From the NCBI RefSeq assembly GCF_900177745.1, contig NZ_FXAR01000007.1:1-64000 (forward strand): 64,000 nt of DNA. The letters run 5' to 3'. The notes beneath the pieces were generated by a model. It worked only from the letters and a program-made list of their open reading frames with translations. It was not told the origin of the DNA and did not search any database. This document shows positions 31,260 through 40,983 of this stretch, piece after piece. Positions within the stretch are counted from its first letter, which is position 1. Each line of letters starts with the position of its first letter. Both the position numbers and the translations under genes were made by a program. Source of the stretch: Corynebacterium pollutisoli (lineage in GTDB: Bacteria; Actinomycetota; Actinomycetes; Mycobacteriales; Mycobacteriaceae).

Positions 31260-33578
31260 ATGGCATCCTTCCTCTATCGCCTGGGTAGCACCGCCTACCG
31301 CAGGTCCTGGCCGTTCCTCGCGTTCTGGCTCATACTTCTTCTCGCGGTCGGCGGCCTCGCCGGTGCCTTCGCCCAGAAGCCCTCCTCCACCTTCACCATC
31401 CCGGGACTCGACTCCGTGGTCACGATGGAGAAGATGCAGGAGATCTTCCCTGCTGCGGAGGACCCGACCAATGCTCCGACGGGCAACATCGCCATCAAGG
31501 CGCCGGACGGTGCCACCCTCACCGATCCGGCCGTCAACGCCGAGGTCAACGAGATGCTCGCGGAGGTCCGCGACACCGGGCTGCTGAGCAACCCGGAGAC
31601 CATCGTCGACCCGGTCATGGCCTCTGAGGGCCTGCAGGCGCAGATGGTGCCCGAGATGGAGGCCCAGGGCATGCCGCCGGAGAAGATCGCCGCGGACGTC
31701 GCCACCGTCAGCCCGCTGAGCCGGGACGAGACGACCGGCATCGTCAGCGTGCGTTTCGACGAGCCGTCCACGATGGATGTCCCCGCCGACGACATCGCCA
31801 CCGTCACCGACATCCTCGACCGCTACAACGAGGGCGACCTCACGGTCATGTACAACGGCAACACCTTCGGCGCGACCTCCGGCGAGATCAACATGACCTC
31901 GGAGATCATCGGCCTGGGTGTGGCGGCGTTGGTGCTCATCATCACCTTTGGTTCCGTCGTGGCCGCGGGTATGCCGCTCATCTCCGCGATCATCGGCGTG
32001 GGCATCGGCTTCCTCGGTATCCAGCTCACCACCGCGGTGAGTGACGACATCTCCGACATGACCCCGGTCCTGGCCACCATGATCGGCCTGGCCGTCGGCA
32101 TCGACTACGCCCTGTTCATCGTCTCCCGTTTCCGCACCGAGCTCATCAAGGCCACCGGTGCTAATGACCTGGAGCCGAAGGACCTGGCCGAGCGGCTGCG
32201 GAACATGGACAAGGAGACCCGCGCCCACGCGATGGGCATGGCCGTGGGCACGGCCGGATCCGCAGTCATCTTCGCCGGCCTCACGGTACTCATCGCCCTG
32301 GCGGCGCTGTCGATCATCAACATCCCCTTCCTCACCGCCATGGCACTCGGTGCCGCCGCCACCGTCGCGCTCGCCGTCCTCATCGCGCTCACCTTCCTGC
32401 CGGCGCTCGTCGGCCTGCTGGGCACCCGCGTGTTCGCCGCCCGCGTGCCGGGAGTCAAGGCCCCGGACCCGGAGGATGACCACCCGACGATGGGCCTGCG
32501 CTGGGTGCGTCGCGTGCGTCAGCGCCCCGTCGCCCACCTGCTCGTCGGCGTCATCCTCCTCGGCCTGCTGGCCATCCCGGCCGCCAACATGCGCCTGGCC
32601 ATGCCCACCGACGGCACCGCCACCCCGGGCACCCCGCCGCGTATCGCGCACGAGATCACCGCGGACGCGTTCGGCCCCGGCCGTGATGCCCCGATGATCG
32701 CCCTCCTCGACCTCGCGGACGTCGACCCGCAGGAGCGGCCGATGGTGATGGGCGCGGGCGTCGAGAAGTTCATCGCCACCGACGGCGTCGTCAATGCGCA
32801 GGTGGTCGGCACGACCGACACCCTCGACGCGGCACAGATCCTCATCACCCCGGAGTTCGGCGCGACGAACCCGCGCACCTCCGAGACCCTGGAGGACCTG
32901 CGCGCCACCGACGTCGGCGTGCCCTTCGGCATCACCGGTGCGACCGCCATCTTCGACGACATCTCCGACCGCCTACGGGAGGTGCTGCTCCCCTACGTCG
33001 GCATCGTGCTGGCGCTGGCGTTCCTGGTGCTCCTGCTGGTGTTCCGCTCGATCTGGGTGCCTCTCATCGCGGCCCTCGGATTCGGACTCTCCGTTGCCGC
33101 TACCTTCGGCATCACCGTCGCGATCTTCCAGGAGGGCTGGCTGGGCATCATCGGTGACCCGCAGCCGCTGCTGAGCTTCCTGCCGATCATGCTCATCGGC
33201 CTCGTATTCGGCCTCGCGATGGACTACCAGGTCTTCCTCGTCACCCGCATGCGCGAGGGCTGGTCCCACGGTAAGACCGCGGGCAACGCCACCTCCAACG
33301 GCTTCAAGCACGGCGCGCGTGTGGTCACGGCGGCCGCGCTCATCATGATCTCCGTGTTCGCGGCGTTCATGGCGCAGGACATGGTGTTCATCAAGACGAT
33401 GGGCTTCGCCCTGGCCGTCGCGGTGGCCCTCGACGCCTTCGTCGTGCGCATGATGATCATCCCGGCGACGATGTTCCTTCTCGACGAGCGCGCCTGGTGG
33501 ATCCCCCGCTGGCTCGACCGCATCCTGCCGAAGGTCGACGTCGAGGGCGAGGGGCTCAGCGATGTCCGGGCTGCGTGA
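31260..33578 (+). CDS. MmpL-type RND transporter
   Basis: A 772-residue RND-superfamily exporter of the MmpL/YdfJ group, which moves lipids or drugs across the inner membrane. The topology is a first membrane segment (about 18-40), a periplasmic domain (40-215), five segments including VGIDYALFIVSRFRTEL (near 277, the conserved Asp-Tyr pair), a second periplasmic domain (about 430-565) and five more segments with GLAMDYQVFLVTRMREGW near 650. The ATG at 31260 is chosen from the promoter position; an upstream in-frame ATG at 31200 would start ahead of the promoter. It overlaps the TetR gene by 17 bases. Smaller than mycobacterial MmpL3, so a drug or fatty-acid substrate is as likely as a mycolate. 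Confidence 0.92.
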   Translation: MASFLYRLGSTAYRRSWPFLAFWLILLLAVGGLAGAFAQKPSSTFTIPGLDSVVTMEKMQEIFPAAEDPTNAPTGNIAIKAPDGATLTDPAVNAEVNEMLAEVRDTGLLSNPETIVDPVMASEGLQAQMVPEMEAQGMPPEKIAADVATVSPLSRDETTGIVSVRFDEPSTMDVPADDIATVTDILDRYNEGDLTVMYNGNTFGATSGEINMTSEIIGLGVAALVLIITFGSVVAAGMPLISAIIGVGIGFLGIQLTTAVSDDISDMTPVLATMIGLAVGIDYALFIVSRFRTELIKATGANDLEPKDLAERLRNMDKETRAHAMGMAVGTAGSAVIFAGLTVLIALAALSIINIPFLTAMALGAAATVALAVLIALTFLPALVGLLGTRVFAARVPGVKAPDPEDDHPTMGLRWVRRVRQRPVAHLLVGVILLGLLAIPAANMRLAMPTDGTATPGTPPRIAHEITADAFGPGRDAPMIALLDLADVDPQERPMVMGAGVEKFIATDGVVNAQVVGTTDTLDAAQILITPEFGATNPRTSETLEDLRATDVGVPFGITGATAIFDDISDRLREVLLPYVGIVLALAFLVLLLVFRSIWVPLIAALGFGLSVAATFGITVAIFQEGWLGIIGDPQPLLSFLPIMLIGLVFGLAMDYQVFLVTRMREGWSHGKTAGNATSNGFKHGARVVTAAALIMISVFAAFMAQDMVFIKTMGFALAVAVALDAFVVRMMIIPATMFLLDERAWWIPRWLDRILPKVDVEGEGLSDVRAA

Positions 33579-34155
33579 GTCCAAGAAGGCGGCCACCCGC
33601 GCCCAGATCGCCCGTGCCGCGGCCGCCCTGGCGCTCGACCAGGGTGCTGACGCCCTGACCATCGCCGCGGTGTCGGAGGCCGCGGGCGTGTCCCCGCGCA
33701 CGTTCCACAACTACTTCACCGCCATGGACGAAGCGTTGCTGGAGTTCATGGTCGGCCGGGTCAGCGAGCTCATCGACCGGCTCCGCGACGCCCCCGCCGA
33801 CGCCGGGCTCTTCGACGCCATCCAGTGGGTCATCATCGAGGGGCTGCGGGGGGAGGCGGGCGTCGACACGCATCTCGACTCCTTCGCCAGCCTCTTCCGG
33901 ATCTCCGACCTGCTGCTCACCATGCGCGGCGCCGCCGCGATCCACGACCTCGACGAACAGCTGCGCCCCCTGTTCGACAAGCTGCGCGCCCGCACTCCGA
34001 ACCTCGGCCCCTTCGAGGCGGAGGTCGCCATCCGTGCGGCCGCCGCCGTCGCCCAGACCGCCCTCGAGCTCTACTTCACCCTGCCGGAACCGAAGGACCC
34101 GGCGGCAGCTGCAGAGCTGATCCGCCGGGCCTTCGCGGTGGTGCGCCTGGCCTAG
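33562..34155 (+). CDS. TetR-family repressor of the MmpL operon
   Basis: A 197-residue TetR protein, HTH in residues about 32-55 (LTIAAVSEAAGVSPRTFHNY), with a C-terminal dimer/ligand domain. It starts inside the 3' end of the mmpL-like gene, so they are coupled. The palindrome TTGCACCGACTGTGCAA at the operon promoter is the natural target. The stop codon is interleaved with that of the next TetR gene on the other strand. Confidence 0.9.
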   Translation: MSGLRESKKAATRAQIARAAAALALDQGADALTIAAVSEAAGVSPRTFHNYFTAMDEALLEFMVGRVSELIDRLRDAPADAGLFDAIQWVIIEGLRGEAGVDTHLDSFASLFRISDLLLTMRGAAAIHDLDEQLRPLFDKLRARTPNLGPFEAEVAIRAAAAVAQTALELYFTLPEPKDPAAAAELIRRAFAVVRLA

Positions 34156-34721
34156 GCCGGGGCGCGGGTGAGGTTGCGCCACAGCAGCCCCGCCATGTCG
34201 GCGGTCCACCCGGCCGGCACCCCGCGGTGGCGGGTGTCGGCGATGAACAGGCCGCCGATTACCAGGTCGATGACCAGTTCCAGGTTGTGGGCGGCATGGA
34301 AGACCTGCTTGTCGACGCCCTCCTCCAGGTAGGTGCGCAGCTGCGCAATGAGCGGGGCGACGAGGCCTTCTCGCCACGTCTCGACGTCGGTGCCCGGACC
34401 GGCCATGATCGCCCCGACCGCGGCCAGGCCGACCTGCTCGTCGAAGATCGTGCGGATGTCGTCGATGAAATCGTGCAGACCGGGGGCGGTGTGGGGGTAG
34501 GTGCGTTCCGGGGGTGGCGTGAGGGAGGTGGCCACCCCGCAGAGGAGTTCCGTGCGGTCGGCGTAGCGGCGGTAGAGGGTGGTCTTCGCCACCCCGGTCT
34601 CCGCCACGACGGAGTCGATCGTCACCGCGGACAGTCCCTCCCGCCGGATGATCGCGAGTACACCCTGGGTGATCTTCTCGTCGGTTTCGGCACGGCGGAT
34701 GGTTCGGCGCAGGGTGGTCAT
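34152..34721 (-). CDS. TetR-family repressor downstream of the SPW-type membrane protein
   Basis: A 189-residue TetR protein with HTH SAVTIDSVVAETGVAKTTLY at about 31-50 and a TetR_C-like domain. It begins 18 bases after the SPW-type gene and is probably co-transcribed with it; the 28-base palindrome at the operon start is the likely operator. It contains a copy of the 13-base repeat at 34307-34320, read in frame as GVDKQ. Ligand is unknown. Confidence 0.88.
   Translation of the reverse strand: MTTLRRTIRRAETDEKITQGVLAIIRREGLSAVTIDSVVAETGVAKTTLYRRYADRTELLCGVATSLTPPPERTYPHTAPGLHDFIDDIRTIFDEQVGLAAVGAIMAGPGTDVETWREGLVAPLIAQLRTYLEEGVDKQVFHAAHNLELVIDLVIGGLFIADTRHRGVPAGWTADMAGLLWRNLTRAPA
34307..34320 (-). 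repeat. Copy of the GGCGTCGAYAAGC repeat
   Basis: GGGCGTCGACAAGC on the coding strand of the TetR gene, read as Gly-Val-Asp-Lys followed by Gln. Confidence 0.7.
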
Positions 34722-34739
34722 GGTTGTCAGATTAGTTCC

Positions 34740-35090
34740 TCACCGGCGGGAGGCCACGCCGATGGCCCGCAGCGCGACGGCGAAGGTGAGGAATCCGGAG
34801 AGCCAGGCGTGCCAGGTGGCCAGGAGGTTTCCGTAGAGGCCCAGGAACGGGGAGACGAAGGTGAGGACACCGATGCCGATCATCACCTTCTCCACGCCGG
34901 TGTTCGAGCGGGTGAACACGGCCCACAGGGCGACGGCGATGGTGGCGATACCCAGGGGGACCTGCCAGAGGGGTTGGGGATCGGGCATCCACAACGGCGC
35001 CAGCAGCATGATGACGCCGAGGGCGATGTTGAGGACGTCGGGGGTGTCCCAGTTGACGGAGGTGGCGTTTCTGTTCTTCGTGATGGTCAT
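34740..35090 (-). CDS. SPW repeat-type membrane protein
   Basis: A 116-residue integral membrane protein with four hydrophobic segments. It has two related halves: NWDTPDVLNIALGVIMLLAP and, after a polar loop, VEKVMIGIGVLTFVSPFLGL followed by WHAWLSGFLTF. This resembles the SPW family of small four-helix proteins of unknown function. Start ATG 35090 lies three bases from a 28-base palindrome. It forms a probable operon with the TetR gene behind it, so it is inducible by an unknown compound. Confidence 0.75.
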   Translation of the reverse strand: MTITKNRNATSVNWDTPDVLNIALGVIMLLAPLWMPDPQPLWQVPLGIATIAVALWAVFTRSNTGVEKVMIGIGVLTFVSPFLGLYGNLLATWHAWLSGFLTFAVALRAIGVASRR

Positions 35091-35092
35091 AC

Positions 35093-35120
35093 TACTAAAT
35101 GGTAGCGCTACGTTTTAGTA
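35093..35120. promoter_or_regulatory. 28-base palindromic operator of the SPW/TetR operon
   Basis: TACTAAA (35093-35099) and TTTAGTA (35114-35120) flank the central palindrome GTAGCGCTAC (35102-35111). Only the two dinucleotides between them keep the site from being contiguous, and they are complementary-like too. It is longer and more symmetric than most TetR sites and may hold two dimers. Confidence 0.7.
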
Positions 35121-35135
35121 TCGTCCAGTGGTCGA

Positions 35136-35171
35136 AGAAAAAGCACCGCCTCCCGGACGGGAAGGCGGTGC
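35136..35171 (-). terminator. Rho-independent terminator of rraA
   Basis: On the minus strand GCACCGCCT pairs with AGGCGGTGC (plus-strand arms 35143-35151 and 35163-35171) with an inner CCC/GGG, followed by TTTTTCTT. Confidence 0.9.
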
Positions 35172-35177
35172 CTTGAC

Positions 35178-35191
35178 GGGCGTCGAAAAGC
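35178..35191 (+). repeat. Variant copy of the GGCGTCGAYAAGC repeat
   Basis: GGGCGTCGAAAAGC, differing only at the variable position, lies between the rraA stop codon and its terminator. Confidence 0.55.
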
Positions 35192-35194
35192 GGC

Positions 35195-35698
35195 TTACTC
35201 GGCCGGAGCCTCGATCGGCTCCTCCGTGACGACGATGCCGTCGGCGTCAGCGTAGAGGATGTGACCCGGGACGAAGTCGACGCCGCCGAAGGAGACGGTG
35301 ATGTCCTTCTCACCCGCGGCGTCCTTGGCCGACTTGCGCGGGTTGGTGCCCAGCGCCTTGGTGCCGAACTGCATCTCACCGACCACCGCGGAGTCGCGGA
35401 TCGCGCCGAGGATGACCACGCCGGCCCAGCCGTTGTCCACGCCGGCCTGGGCGATCATGTCACCCATGAGGGCGGTGTGGACGGAGGAGTCACCGTCGAC
35501 GACCAGCACACCGCCGTTGCCGGGGCTGTTGAGGGTCTGTTTCACCAGGCCGTTGTCCTGGAAGCACTTGATGGTGGTGATGGGGCCGCAGTACTCGGTG
35601 ACGCCGCCGAAATTCTGGAACTGGGTGTCGCAGGAGCGGACGATCTTCTCGCCGATGATGTCGACCAGGTCGGCGGTGGGGATGAAGGTGATGGTCAT
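35195..35698 (-). CDS. rraA: RraA-like protein (ribonuclease activity regulator/aldolase family)
   Basis: A 167-residue RraA-fold protein, which in E. coli masks RNase E and in other members acts as a 4-hydroxy-4-methyl-2-oxoglutarate aldolase or oxaloacetate decarboxylase. The fold's marks are [27 protein letters not shown], the [20 protein letters not shown] segment and GAIRDSAVV with the conserved Arg-Asp. ATG 35698 is taken as start; an upstream frame extension enters the aceA terminator. Placed directly behind aceA, separated by that terminator. Which of the two activities applies cannot be told here; the lone RraA genes of actinobacteria lacking RNase E partners make the enzyme role plausible. 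Confidence 0.85.
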   Translation of the reverse strand: MTITFIPTADLVDIIGEKIVRSCDTQFQNFGGVTEYCGPITTIKCFQDNGLVKQTLNSPGNGGVLVVDGDSSVHTALMGDMIAQAGVDNGWAGVVILGAIRDSAVVGEMQFGTKALGTNPRKSAKDAAGEKDITVSFGGVDFVPGHILYADADGIVVTEEPIEAPAE

Positions 35699-35741
35699 GA
35701 AGGTGAAGGCCTTTCGGGGATGGGACAACGTCGATGAGCGG

Positions 35742-35790
35742 GAAAACACGAAGCGGCGTGCGCCGTGATTTCTCACGATGCACGCCGCTT
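35742..35790 (-). terminator. Rho-independent terminator of aceA
   Basis: AAGCGGCGTGC (plus 35751-35761) and GCACGCCGCTT (35780-35790) form a perfect 11-base stem. On the minus strand it is followed by CGTGTTTTCC. Confidence 0.85.
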
Positions 35791-35824
35791 ACGGGGTATG
35801 AGCCGGTAGCTCAGCAGCTAGTTC

Positions 35825-37120
35825 CTAGTGGAACTGGCCCTCCTCGGTGGAGCCCTTGAGGGCGGTGGTGGAGGACTCCGGGTCAACGGTGGTGGCGATG
35901 GTGTCGAAGTAGCCGGCACCAACCTCACGCTGGTGCTTGACGGCGGTGAAGCCGCGCTCCTCGGCAGCCTTGAACTCACGGTTCTGCAGGTCGACGAAGG
36001 CGGTCATGCCCTCGCGAGCGTAGCCGTGGGCCAGGTCGAACATGCCGTAGTTGAGAGCGTGGAAGCCGGCCAGGGTGATGAACTGGAAGGTGAAGCCCAT
36101 CGCGCCCAGCTCCTTCTGGAACTTGGCGATCTCGTCGGCATCCAGGTGTGCGGACCAGTTGAAGGACGGGGAGCAGTTGTAGGACAGCAGCTGGTCCGGG
36201 AACTCCTCGTGGACGCCGTCAGCGAACTTCTTGGCGAGCTCGAGGTCCGGGGTGCCGGTCTCCATCCAGATCATGTCGGCGTACGGAGCGTAGGACTTCG
36301 CACGGGCGATGCAGGGCTCGAGGCCGTTCTTGATCTTGTAGAAGCCCTCAGCGGTGCGCTCACCGGTGATGAACGGCTTGTCGCGGTCATCAACGTCGGA
36401 GGTGATGAGGGTTGCGGCCTCAGCGTCGGTACGGGCGATGACGACGGTCGGGGTGTTGGCGACGTCGGCAGCCAGGCGAGCGGAGGTCAGGGTGCGGATG
36501 TGCTGCTGGGTCGGGATGAGGACCTTGCCGCCGAGGTGGCCACACTTCTTCTCGGAAGCGAGCTGATCCTCCCAGTGGGTGCCTGCGGCGCCAGCGGCGA
36601 TCATGGCCTTCTGGAGCTCGTAGACGTTGAGGGCGCCACCGAAGCCGGCCTCGCCGTCAGCGACGATCGGGAGCAGCCAGTCCTCGACGGAGGTGTCACC
36701 CTCGACGCGGGCGATCTCGTCGGCGCGCAGCAGAGCGTTGTTGATGCGGCGGACGACAGCCGGCACGGAGTTGGCCGGGTACAGGGACTGGTCCGGGTAG
36801 GTGTGGCCGGAGAGGTTGGCGTCACCGGCGACCTGCCAGCCGGAGAGGTAGACAGCCTGCAGGCCGGCGCGGGCCTGCTGGACAGCCATGTTGCCGGTGA
36901 GGGCACCGAGGGAGTTGATGTAGGAGCCGTCTCGCTTGGAGACCTTCTCCCAGAGGATCTCAGCACCGCGGCGTGCGAGGGTGTGCTCCTCGATCACGTT
37001 GCCCTGGAGCTGCTCCACCTGCTCTGCGGTGTAGTCGCGCTGGATACCCTCCCAGCGGGGGTTCTCGTCCCAATCCTTCTGGATCTCAGCTGCAGTACGT
37101 GCCTGGCCGGTAGTGGTCAT
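35825..37120 (-). CDS. aceA: Isocitrate lyase
   Basis: AceA splits isocitrate into glyoxylate and succinate, the entry of the glyoxylate shunt needed on acetate, ethanol or fatty acids. The 431-residue protein has the catalytic [11 protein letters not shown] loop (Cys near residue 190), [13 protein letters not shown] segments ([13 protein letters not shown] near 90), the metal region and the C-terminal SCSP-like [13 protein letters not shown] near 312. The ATG at 37120 faces aceB over a 469-base regulatory spacer, the same divergent arrangement as in C. glutamicum. A strong terminator follows. Codon use is very biased, fitting a highly expressed gene. Confidence 0.97.
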   Translation of the reverse strand: MTTTGQARTAAEIQKDWDENPRWEGIQRDYTAEQVEQLQGNVIEEHTLARRGAEILWEKVSKRDGSYINSLGALTGNMAVQQARAGLQAVYLSGWQVAGDANLSGHTYPDQSLYPANSVPAVVRRINNALLRADEIARVEGDTSVEDWLLPIVADGEAGFGGALNVYELQKAMIAAGAAGTHWEDQLASEKKCGHLGGKVLIPTQQHIRTLTSARLAADVANTPTVVIARTDAEAATLITSDVDDRDKPFITGERTAEGFYKIKNGLEPCIARAKSYAPYADMIWMETGTPDLELAKKFADGVHEEFPDQLLSYNCSPSFNWSAHLDADEIAKFQKELGAMGFTFQFITLAGFHALNYGMFDLAHGYAREGMTAFVDLQNREFKAAEERGFTAVKHQREVGAGYFDTIATTVDPESSTTALKGSTEEGQFH

Positions 37121-37589
37121 AGAGAGGACTCACTTTCCTGTCTTAATCGCCGGGTTTCCTTCTTGTCGGACATCCGGCAGGGGGATGGAGGAGGATCCAC
37201 CGTCGGGCGTGTTAAACCGTTTTCGGTGGCATGACTCACAGCGTGCCCGCAAAAGTGCCTGCCGTCAATGGGTTGGGGGGTCCAAATTGTGTGCGGGGGT
37301 AGCGGGGGATTTTGCCAATTTTGCAAATGCCACAAGAGAAGGTGGCCCGATGCCCGATTCACCCCCAGCCCTGTGGCCTGCACAAACGAAAGAAAAACAA
37401 AACTGCAGGTACCGGCCATGCGAGCCGGTTTCACGCCCGAATCCCATGGTGAGACGGCTGCCACCGCAGGGGTAGCGCGCGGCGAAATCCGCGAAACCAT
37501 TTACCCCGTGACTGGAATCACTTAGGGTGGAGGCATCGCCTTGCCCGCGACTGACTTCCGCATTCCCTCACCATCCAAGGAGCATTCAG
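37121..37589. promoter_or_regulatory. Divergent aceA-aceB control region
   Basis: No gene is visible in these 469 bases, which are lower in GC than the flanks. They contain several elements matching known C. glutamicum acetate control. AATTTTGCAAAT (37317-37328) resembles the RamB site (core TTTGCAAA). Runs GGGGGGT (37275-37281) and GGGGGT (37295-37300) followed by GGGGGAT fit the loose RamA pattern. GTGACTGGAATCAC (37508-37521) has the GTGA-N6-TCAC half-sites of the cAMP receptor GlxR. In that organism RamA activates, and RamB and GlxR repress, both genes; the same logic is inferred here. Confidence 0.6.
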
Positions 37590-39788
37590 ATGACCCAGAC
37601 TGAGCCGAAGGACACCACCGAGCGCATTGACGTTGCCGGCCTCCAGGTCGCCAAGGTCCTGCACGACTTCCTCGCCAACGACGTCCTTCCGGCCGTGGGC
37701 GTCGACGCCGACGAGTTCTGGTCCGGCTTCGCACAGATCGTCAAGGATTTCACCCCGCGGAACAAGGAGCTCCTCGCCCGCCGTGACGAGCTGCAGTCCC
37801 AGCTCGACGAGTACTACAAGGCCAACCCGGGTCAGCCGGATCCGGCCGAGCACGAGGCCTTCCTGCGGGAGATCGGCTACCTGGTCGACGCGCCGGAGGA
37901 GGGCGAGATCCGCACCCGCGGCATCGACGACGAGATCGCCCTGACCGGTGGCCCGCAGCTGGTCGTCCCGATCCTCAACGCCCGCTTCGCCCTCAACGCC
38001 GCCAACGCCCGCTGGGGCTCCCTGTACGACGCACTTTACGGCACCAACGCCATCTCCGAGGAGGACGGCGCCGAGAAGGGCAAGGGCTACAACCCGGTCC
38101 GTGGCAAGAAGGTCATCGCCTGGGGCCGTGACTTCCTGGACAAGGCTCTCCCGATCGACGGTGCCTCCCACGCGGACGTCGACAAGTACTCCGTCATCGA
38201 CGGCTACCTGGCCGTCCACGTCGGCGACCAGGAGTACCGCCTGCAGGACAAGACCGCCTACCGCGGTTTCACCGGCTCCCTCGAGGACCCGGCCTCCATC
38301 CTGCTGCGCAACAACGGCCTGCACATCGAGATCCAGATCGACCCGTCCACCCCGGTCGGCAAGGACGACAAGGCCGGCGTCAAGGACATCATCCTTGAGG
38401 CCGCCGTCACCAACATCATGGACTTCGAGGACTCCGTCGCCGCCGTCGACGCCGAGGACAAGGTCGTCGGCTACCGCAACTGGTTCGGCCTCAACACCGG
38501 TGACCTGCAGGTCGAGGTCTCCCGCGGCGACAAGACCTTCACCCGTAAGCTCAACGAGGACCGCACCTACATCGGCCGCAACGGCACCGAGATCCGCCTC
38601 CACGGCCGCTCCCTGCAGTTCGTCCGCAACGTCGGTCACCTCATGCAGAACCCGGCCATCCTGGTCGACGGCGAAGAGGTCTTCGAGGGCATCATGGACG
38701 CCGTCGTCACCGTCGTCTGCGCCATCCCGGGCCTGGACGTCCGCAACCCGATGCGCAATTCCCGCACCGGCTCCATCTACATCGTGAAGCCGAAGCAGCA
38801 CGGCCCGGACGAGGTCGCCTTCACCAACGAGCTGTTCGGCCGCGTCGAGGATCTGCTCGGTCTGCCGCGCTACACCCTCAAGGTCGGCGTCATGGACGAG
38901 GAGCGTCGCACCTCCGTCAACCTGGACGCCTGCATCATGGCCGTCGCCGACCGCCTGGCCTTCATCAACACCGGCTTCCTCGACCGCACCGGCGATGAGA
39001 TCCACACCTCCATGTACGCCGGCCCGATGGTCCGCAAGGCCGACATGCAGAAGGAGACCTGGAAGCAGTCCTACGAGGACTCCAACGTCGACGCCGGCCT
39101 GGCCCGCGGCCTGTCCGGCAAGGCCCAGATCGGTAAGGGCATGTGGGCCATGACCGAGCTCATGGGCGAGATGCTCGAGGCCAAGATCGGTCAGCCGCGG
39201 GAGGGTGCCACCACCGGTTGGGTCCCGTCCCCGACCGGCGCTGTCCTGCACGCCACCCACTACCACGAGGTCGACATCTTCGAGGTCCAGGAGAAGCTGA
39301 AGGAGGCCGGCCGCCGCGACACCTTCCACGGTGTCCTCACCGTCCCGGTGTCTCCGACCACCGACTGGACCGACGAGGAGAAGAAGGAGGAGCTGGACAA
39401 CAACTGCCAGGGCATCCTCGGCTACGTCGTCCGCTGGGTCGAGCAGGGTGTCGGCTGCTCCAAGGTCCCGGACATCCACGACATCGACCTTATGGAGGAC
39501 CGCGCCACCCTGCGCATCTCCTCCCAGATGGTCTGCAACTGGCTGGTCCACGGCATCGTCACCGAGGAGGAGGTCATGGACTCTCTCAAGCGCATGGCCG
39601 AGGTCGTCGACCGCCAGAACGAGGGTGACCCGGCGTACCTGCCGATGGCGATCGACTTCGAGCACTCCATCGGTTTCCAGTCCGCCAAGGACCTCATCTT
39701 CAAGGGCACCGAGTCCCCGTCCGGCTACACCGAGCCGATCCTGCACGCCAAGCGTCGTGAGTTCAAGGAGCGCCAGGGCATCAGGTAG
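37590..39788 (+). CDS. aceB: Malate synthase G
   Basis: AceB condenses glyoxylate with acetyl-CoA to malate, the second glyoxylate-shunt step. The 732-residue length and the absence of signal sequences fit the monomeric G form. Recognisable parts are [18 protein letters not shown] [16 protein letters not shown] near 276 (catalytic Asp region), [16 protein letters not shown] near 333 with the catalytic Arg, [17 protein letters not shown] near 390, and the C-terminal [20 protein letters not shown] near 615 with the general base Asp. ATG 37590 has AAGGAG upstream; the frame continues upstream to 37527 without a ribosome site. A hairpin follows the stop. Confidence 0.97.
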   Translation: MTQTEPKDTTERIDVAGLQVAKVLHDFLANDVLPAVGVDADEFWSGFAQIVKDFTPRNKELLARRDELQSQLDEYYKANPGQPDPAEHEAFLREIGYLVDAPEEGEIRTRGIDDEIALTGGPQLVVPILNARFALNAANARWGSLYDALYGTNAISEEDGAEKGKGYNPVRGKKVIAWGRDFLDKALPIDGASHADVDKYSVIDGYLAVHVGDQEYRLQDKTAYRGFTGSLEDPASILLRNNGLHIEIQIDPSTPVGKDDKAGVKDIILEAAVTNIMDFEDSVAAVDAEDKVVGYRNWFGLNTGDLQVEVSRGDKTFTRKLNEDRTYIGRNGTEIRLHGRSLQFVRNVGHLMQNPAILVDGEEVFEGIMDAVVTVVCAIPGLDVRNPMRNSRTGSIYIVKPKQHGPDEVAFTNELFGRVEDLLGLPRYTLKVGVMDEERRTSVNLDACIMAVADRLAFINTGFLDRTGDEIHTSMYAGPMVRKADMQKETWKQSYEDSNVDAGLARGLSGKAQIGKGMWAMTELMGEMLEAKIGQPREGATTGWVPSPTGAVLHATHYHEVDIFEVQEKLKEAGRRDTFHGVLTVPVSPTTDWTDEEKKEELDNNCQGILGYVVRWVEQGVGCSKVPDIHDIDLMEDRATLRISSQMVCNWLVHGIVTEEEVMDSLKRMAEVVDRQNEGDPAYLPMAIDFEHSIGFQSAKDLIFKGTESPSGYTEPILHAKRREFKERQGIR

Positions 39789-39805
39789 TCCCCGGCACCC
39801 CTGAA

Positions 39806-39855
39806 GGACCCCGGTCACCGTTCGCGGTGGCCGGGGTCCTCCGCTTATCGACTCC
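39806..39855 (+). terminator. Hairpin after aceB plus a variant 13-base repeat
   Basis: GGACCCCGGTCACCG (39806-39820) pairs with CGGTGGCCGGGGTCC (39825-39839) with one mismatch. GCTTATCGACTCC (39843-39855), one base off the repeat, follows immediately. Confidence 0.65.
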
Positions 39856-39873
39856 CCGCCTATCCTGGTGGGC

Positions 39874-40983
39874 ATGCATCTTCCCTCCCCCACCTCCCTC
39901 GACGATCTGCGCGCCGACGGCGCCCTCATCCAGGCCGATGTCGACGCCACCTGGTCGAGTGTCATGGGGACGGTGCAGGGCGTGGAGTACACGGCCGACA
40001 CCGCGCGCGTGCACACCCGCTCCGGCGCCCGCGACCTCCCGGCCGCGGAGGTGGCCCGGCTCGTCGACGGTGAGTGGGTGTGGTCGCGGGAGCATGACCT
40101 GGACATCCCGGAGCTGCACTCCCCGCAGCCGGCCTCCGACGGGCTGCTGCGTGCGGCCCGGACCCTGCACGGCAACGTCCCGGTCTTCCTCGCCCCCTTC
40201 CCCGACGGGCAGCGCGCGATGGCGGTGGAGTTCCGCCCCTCGCCCGGCCCCCTCCGCAGCGCGCTCACCCTGGGGCTGGCGCAGCTGCCCGCGGAGCTTG
40301 ACGCCCGCCGCTCCCTCCTCGCCTTCGCCGCCGCCCGCGGTCTCGGCGTGCGGGAGACCGCGGACGCCTTCGAGTTCTCCGACGGCACCGCGGTGACGCT
40401 CCGGGGCGGGCGCCCCACGTCCGTGTCCGGCGGCCTGCAGGTGGAGGATGTCCTGGCGGACGCCCATTATTTCTCCGTCGAGCACCAGCTGCTTCTCGAC
40501 GGCCGCTTCCCCGACCCCGACATCCGCCTCGACATCGCCGGTGGACGCGCCACCGTCAACGGGCACATCCATGCCGGTGCCATCATCGCCGCCACCGTCA
40601 CCGGGGACATGTGGACCTGGGGCTGGGCGGATCCGTACCTACCGCCCTCCCCTGCCGCCAACCTGCGGCGTTTCGGCGTCGACCACGGCATCCTCGACCT
40701 CGTCCGACCCCGGGTCCCGGCCCGCGCGGAGCTCATCGACGTGTGCAAGCCGATTCTCGACGTGTGGACCCACGCCCTGGTGCCCCTCAACGCCGACACC
40801 CGGGCCGTGGTGCTGCTCTCCGCCCCGGAACTCACCCTCCCGGGGCCGCAGGCCCCGACGACGGGGCAGGCGGTGGAGGTGACGCTGGCGACGGTGCCGG
40901 GAGCGGGCGTCGACAAGCAGCGGGCCCGGGCAGCCTACGCGCAGCGGCGCGGGGTCACCCTGCCACCGACACAAGCACGATGA
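39874..40983 (+). CDS. DUF6882-like protein of unknown function
   Basis: A 369-residue soluble protein. The centre contains VTGDMWTWGWADPYLPPSPA near residue 248, the Trp-Gly-Trp feature of proteins annotated DUF6882, with ARAELIDVCKPILDVWTHAL behind it. ATG 39874 is preferred over the GTG six bases before it because TATCCT is exactly seven bases upstream (leaderless). The 3' end overlaps the convergent membrane-protein gene by 29 bases. The repeat copy at 40905 adds GVDKQ near the C-terminus. Function is unknown. Confidence 0.75.
   Translation: MHLPSPTSLDDLRADGALIQADVDATWSSVMGTVQGVEYTADTARVHTRSGARDLPAAEVARLVDGEWVWSREHDLDIPELHSPQPASDGLLRAARTLHGNVPVFLAPFPDGQRAMAVEFRPSPGPLRSALTLGLAQLPAELDARRSLLAFAAARGLGVRETADAFEFSDGTAVTLRGGRPTSVSGGLQVEDVLADAHYFSVEHQLLLDGRFPDPDIRLDIAGGRATVNGHIHAGAIIAATVTGDMWTWGWADPYLPPSPAANLRRFGVDHGILDLVRPRVPARAELIDVCKPILDVWTHALVPLNADTRAVVLLSAPELTLPGPQAPTTGQAVEVTLATVPGAGVDKQRARAAYAQRRGVTLPPTQAR
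40905..40918 (+). repeat. Copy of the GGCGTCGAYAAGC repeat
   Basis: GGGCGTCGACAAGC in frame as Gly-Val-Asp-Lys followed by Gln, close to the 3' end of the DUF6882-like gene. Confidence 0.7.
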
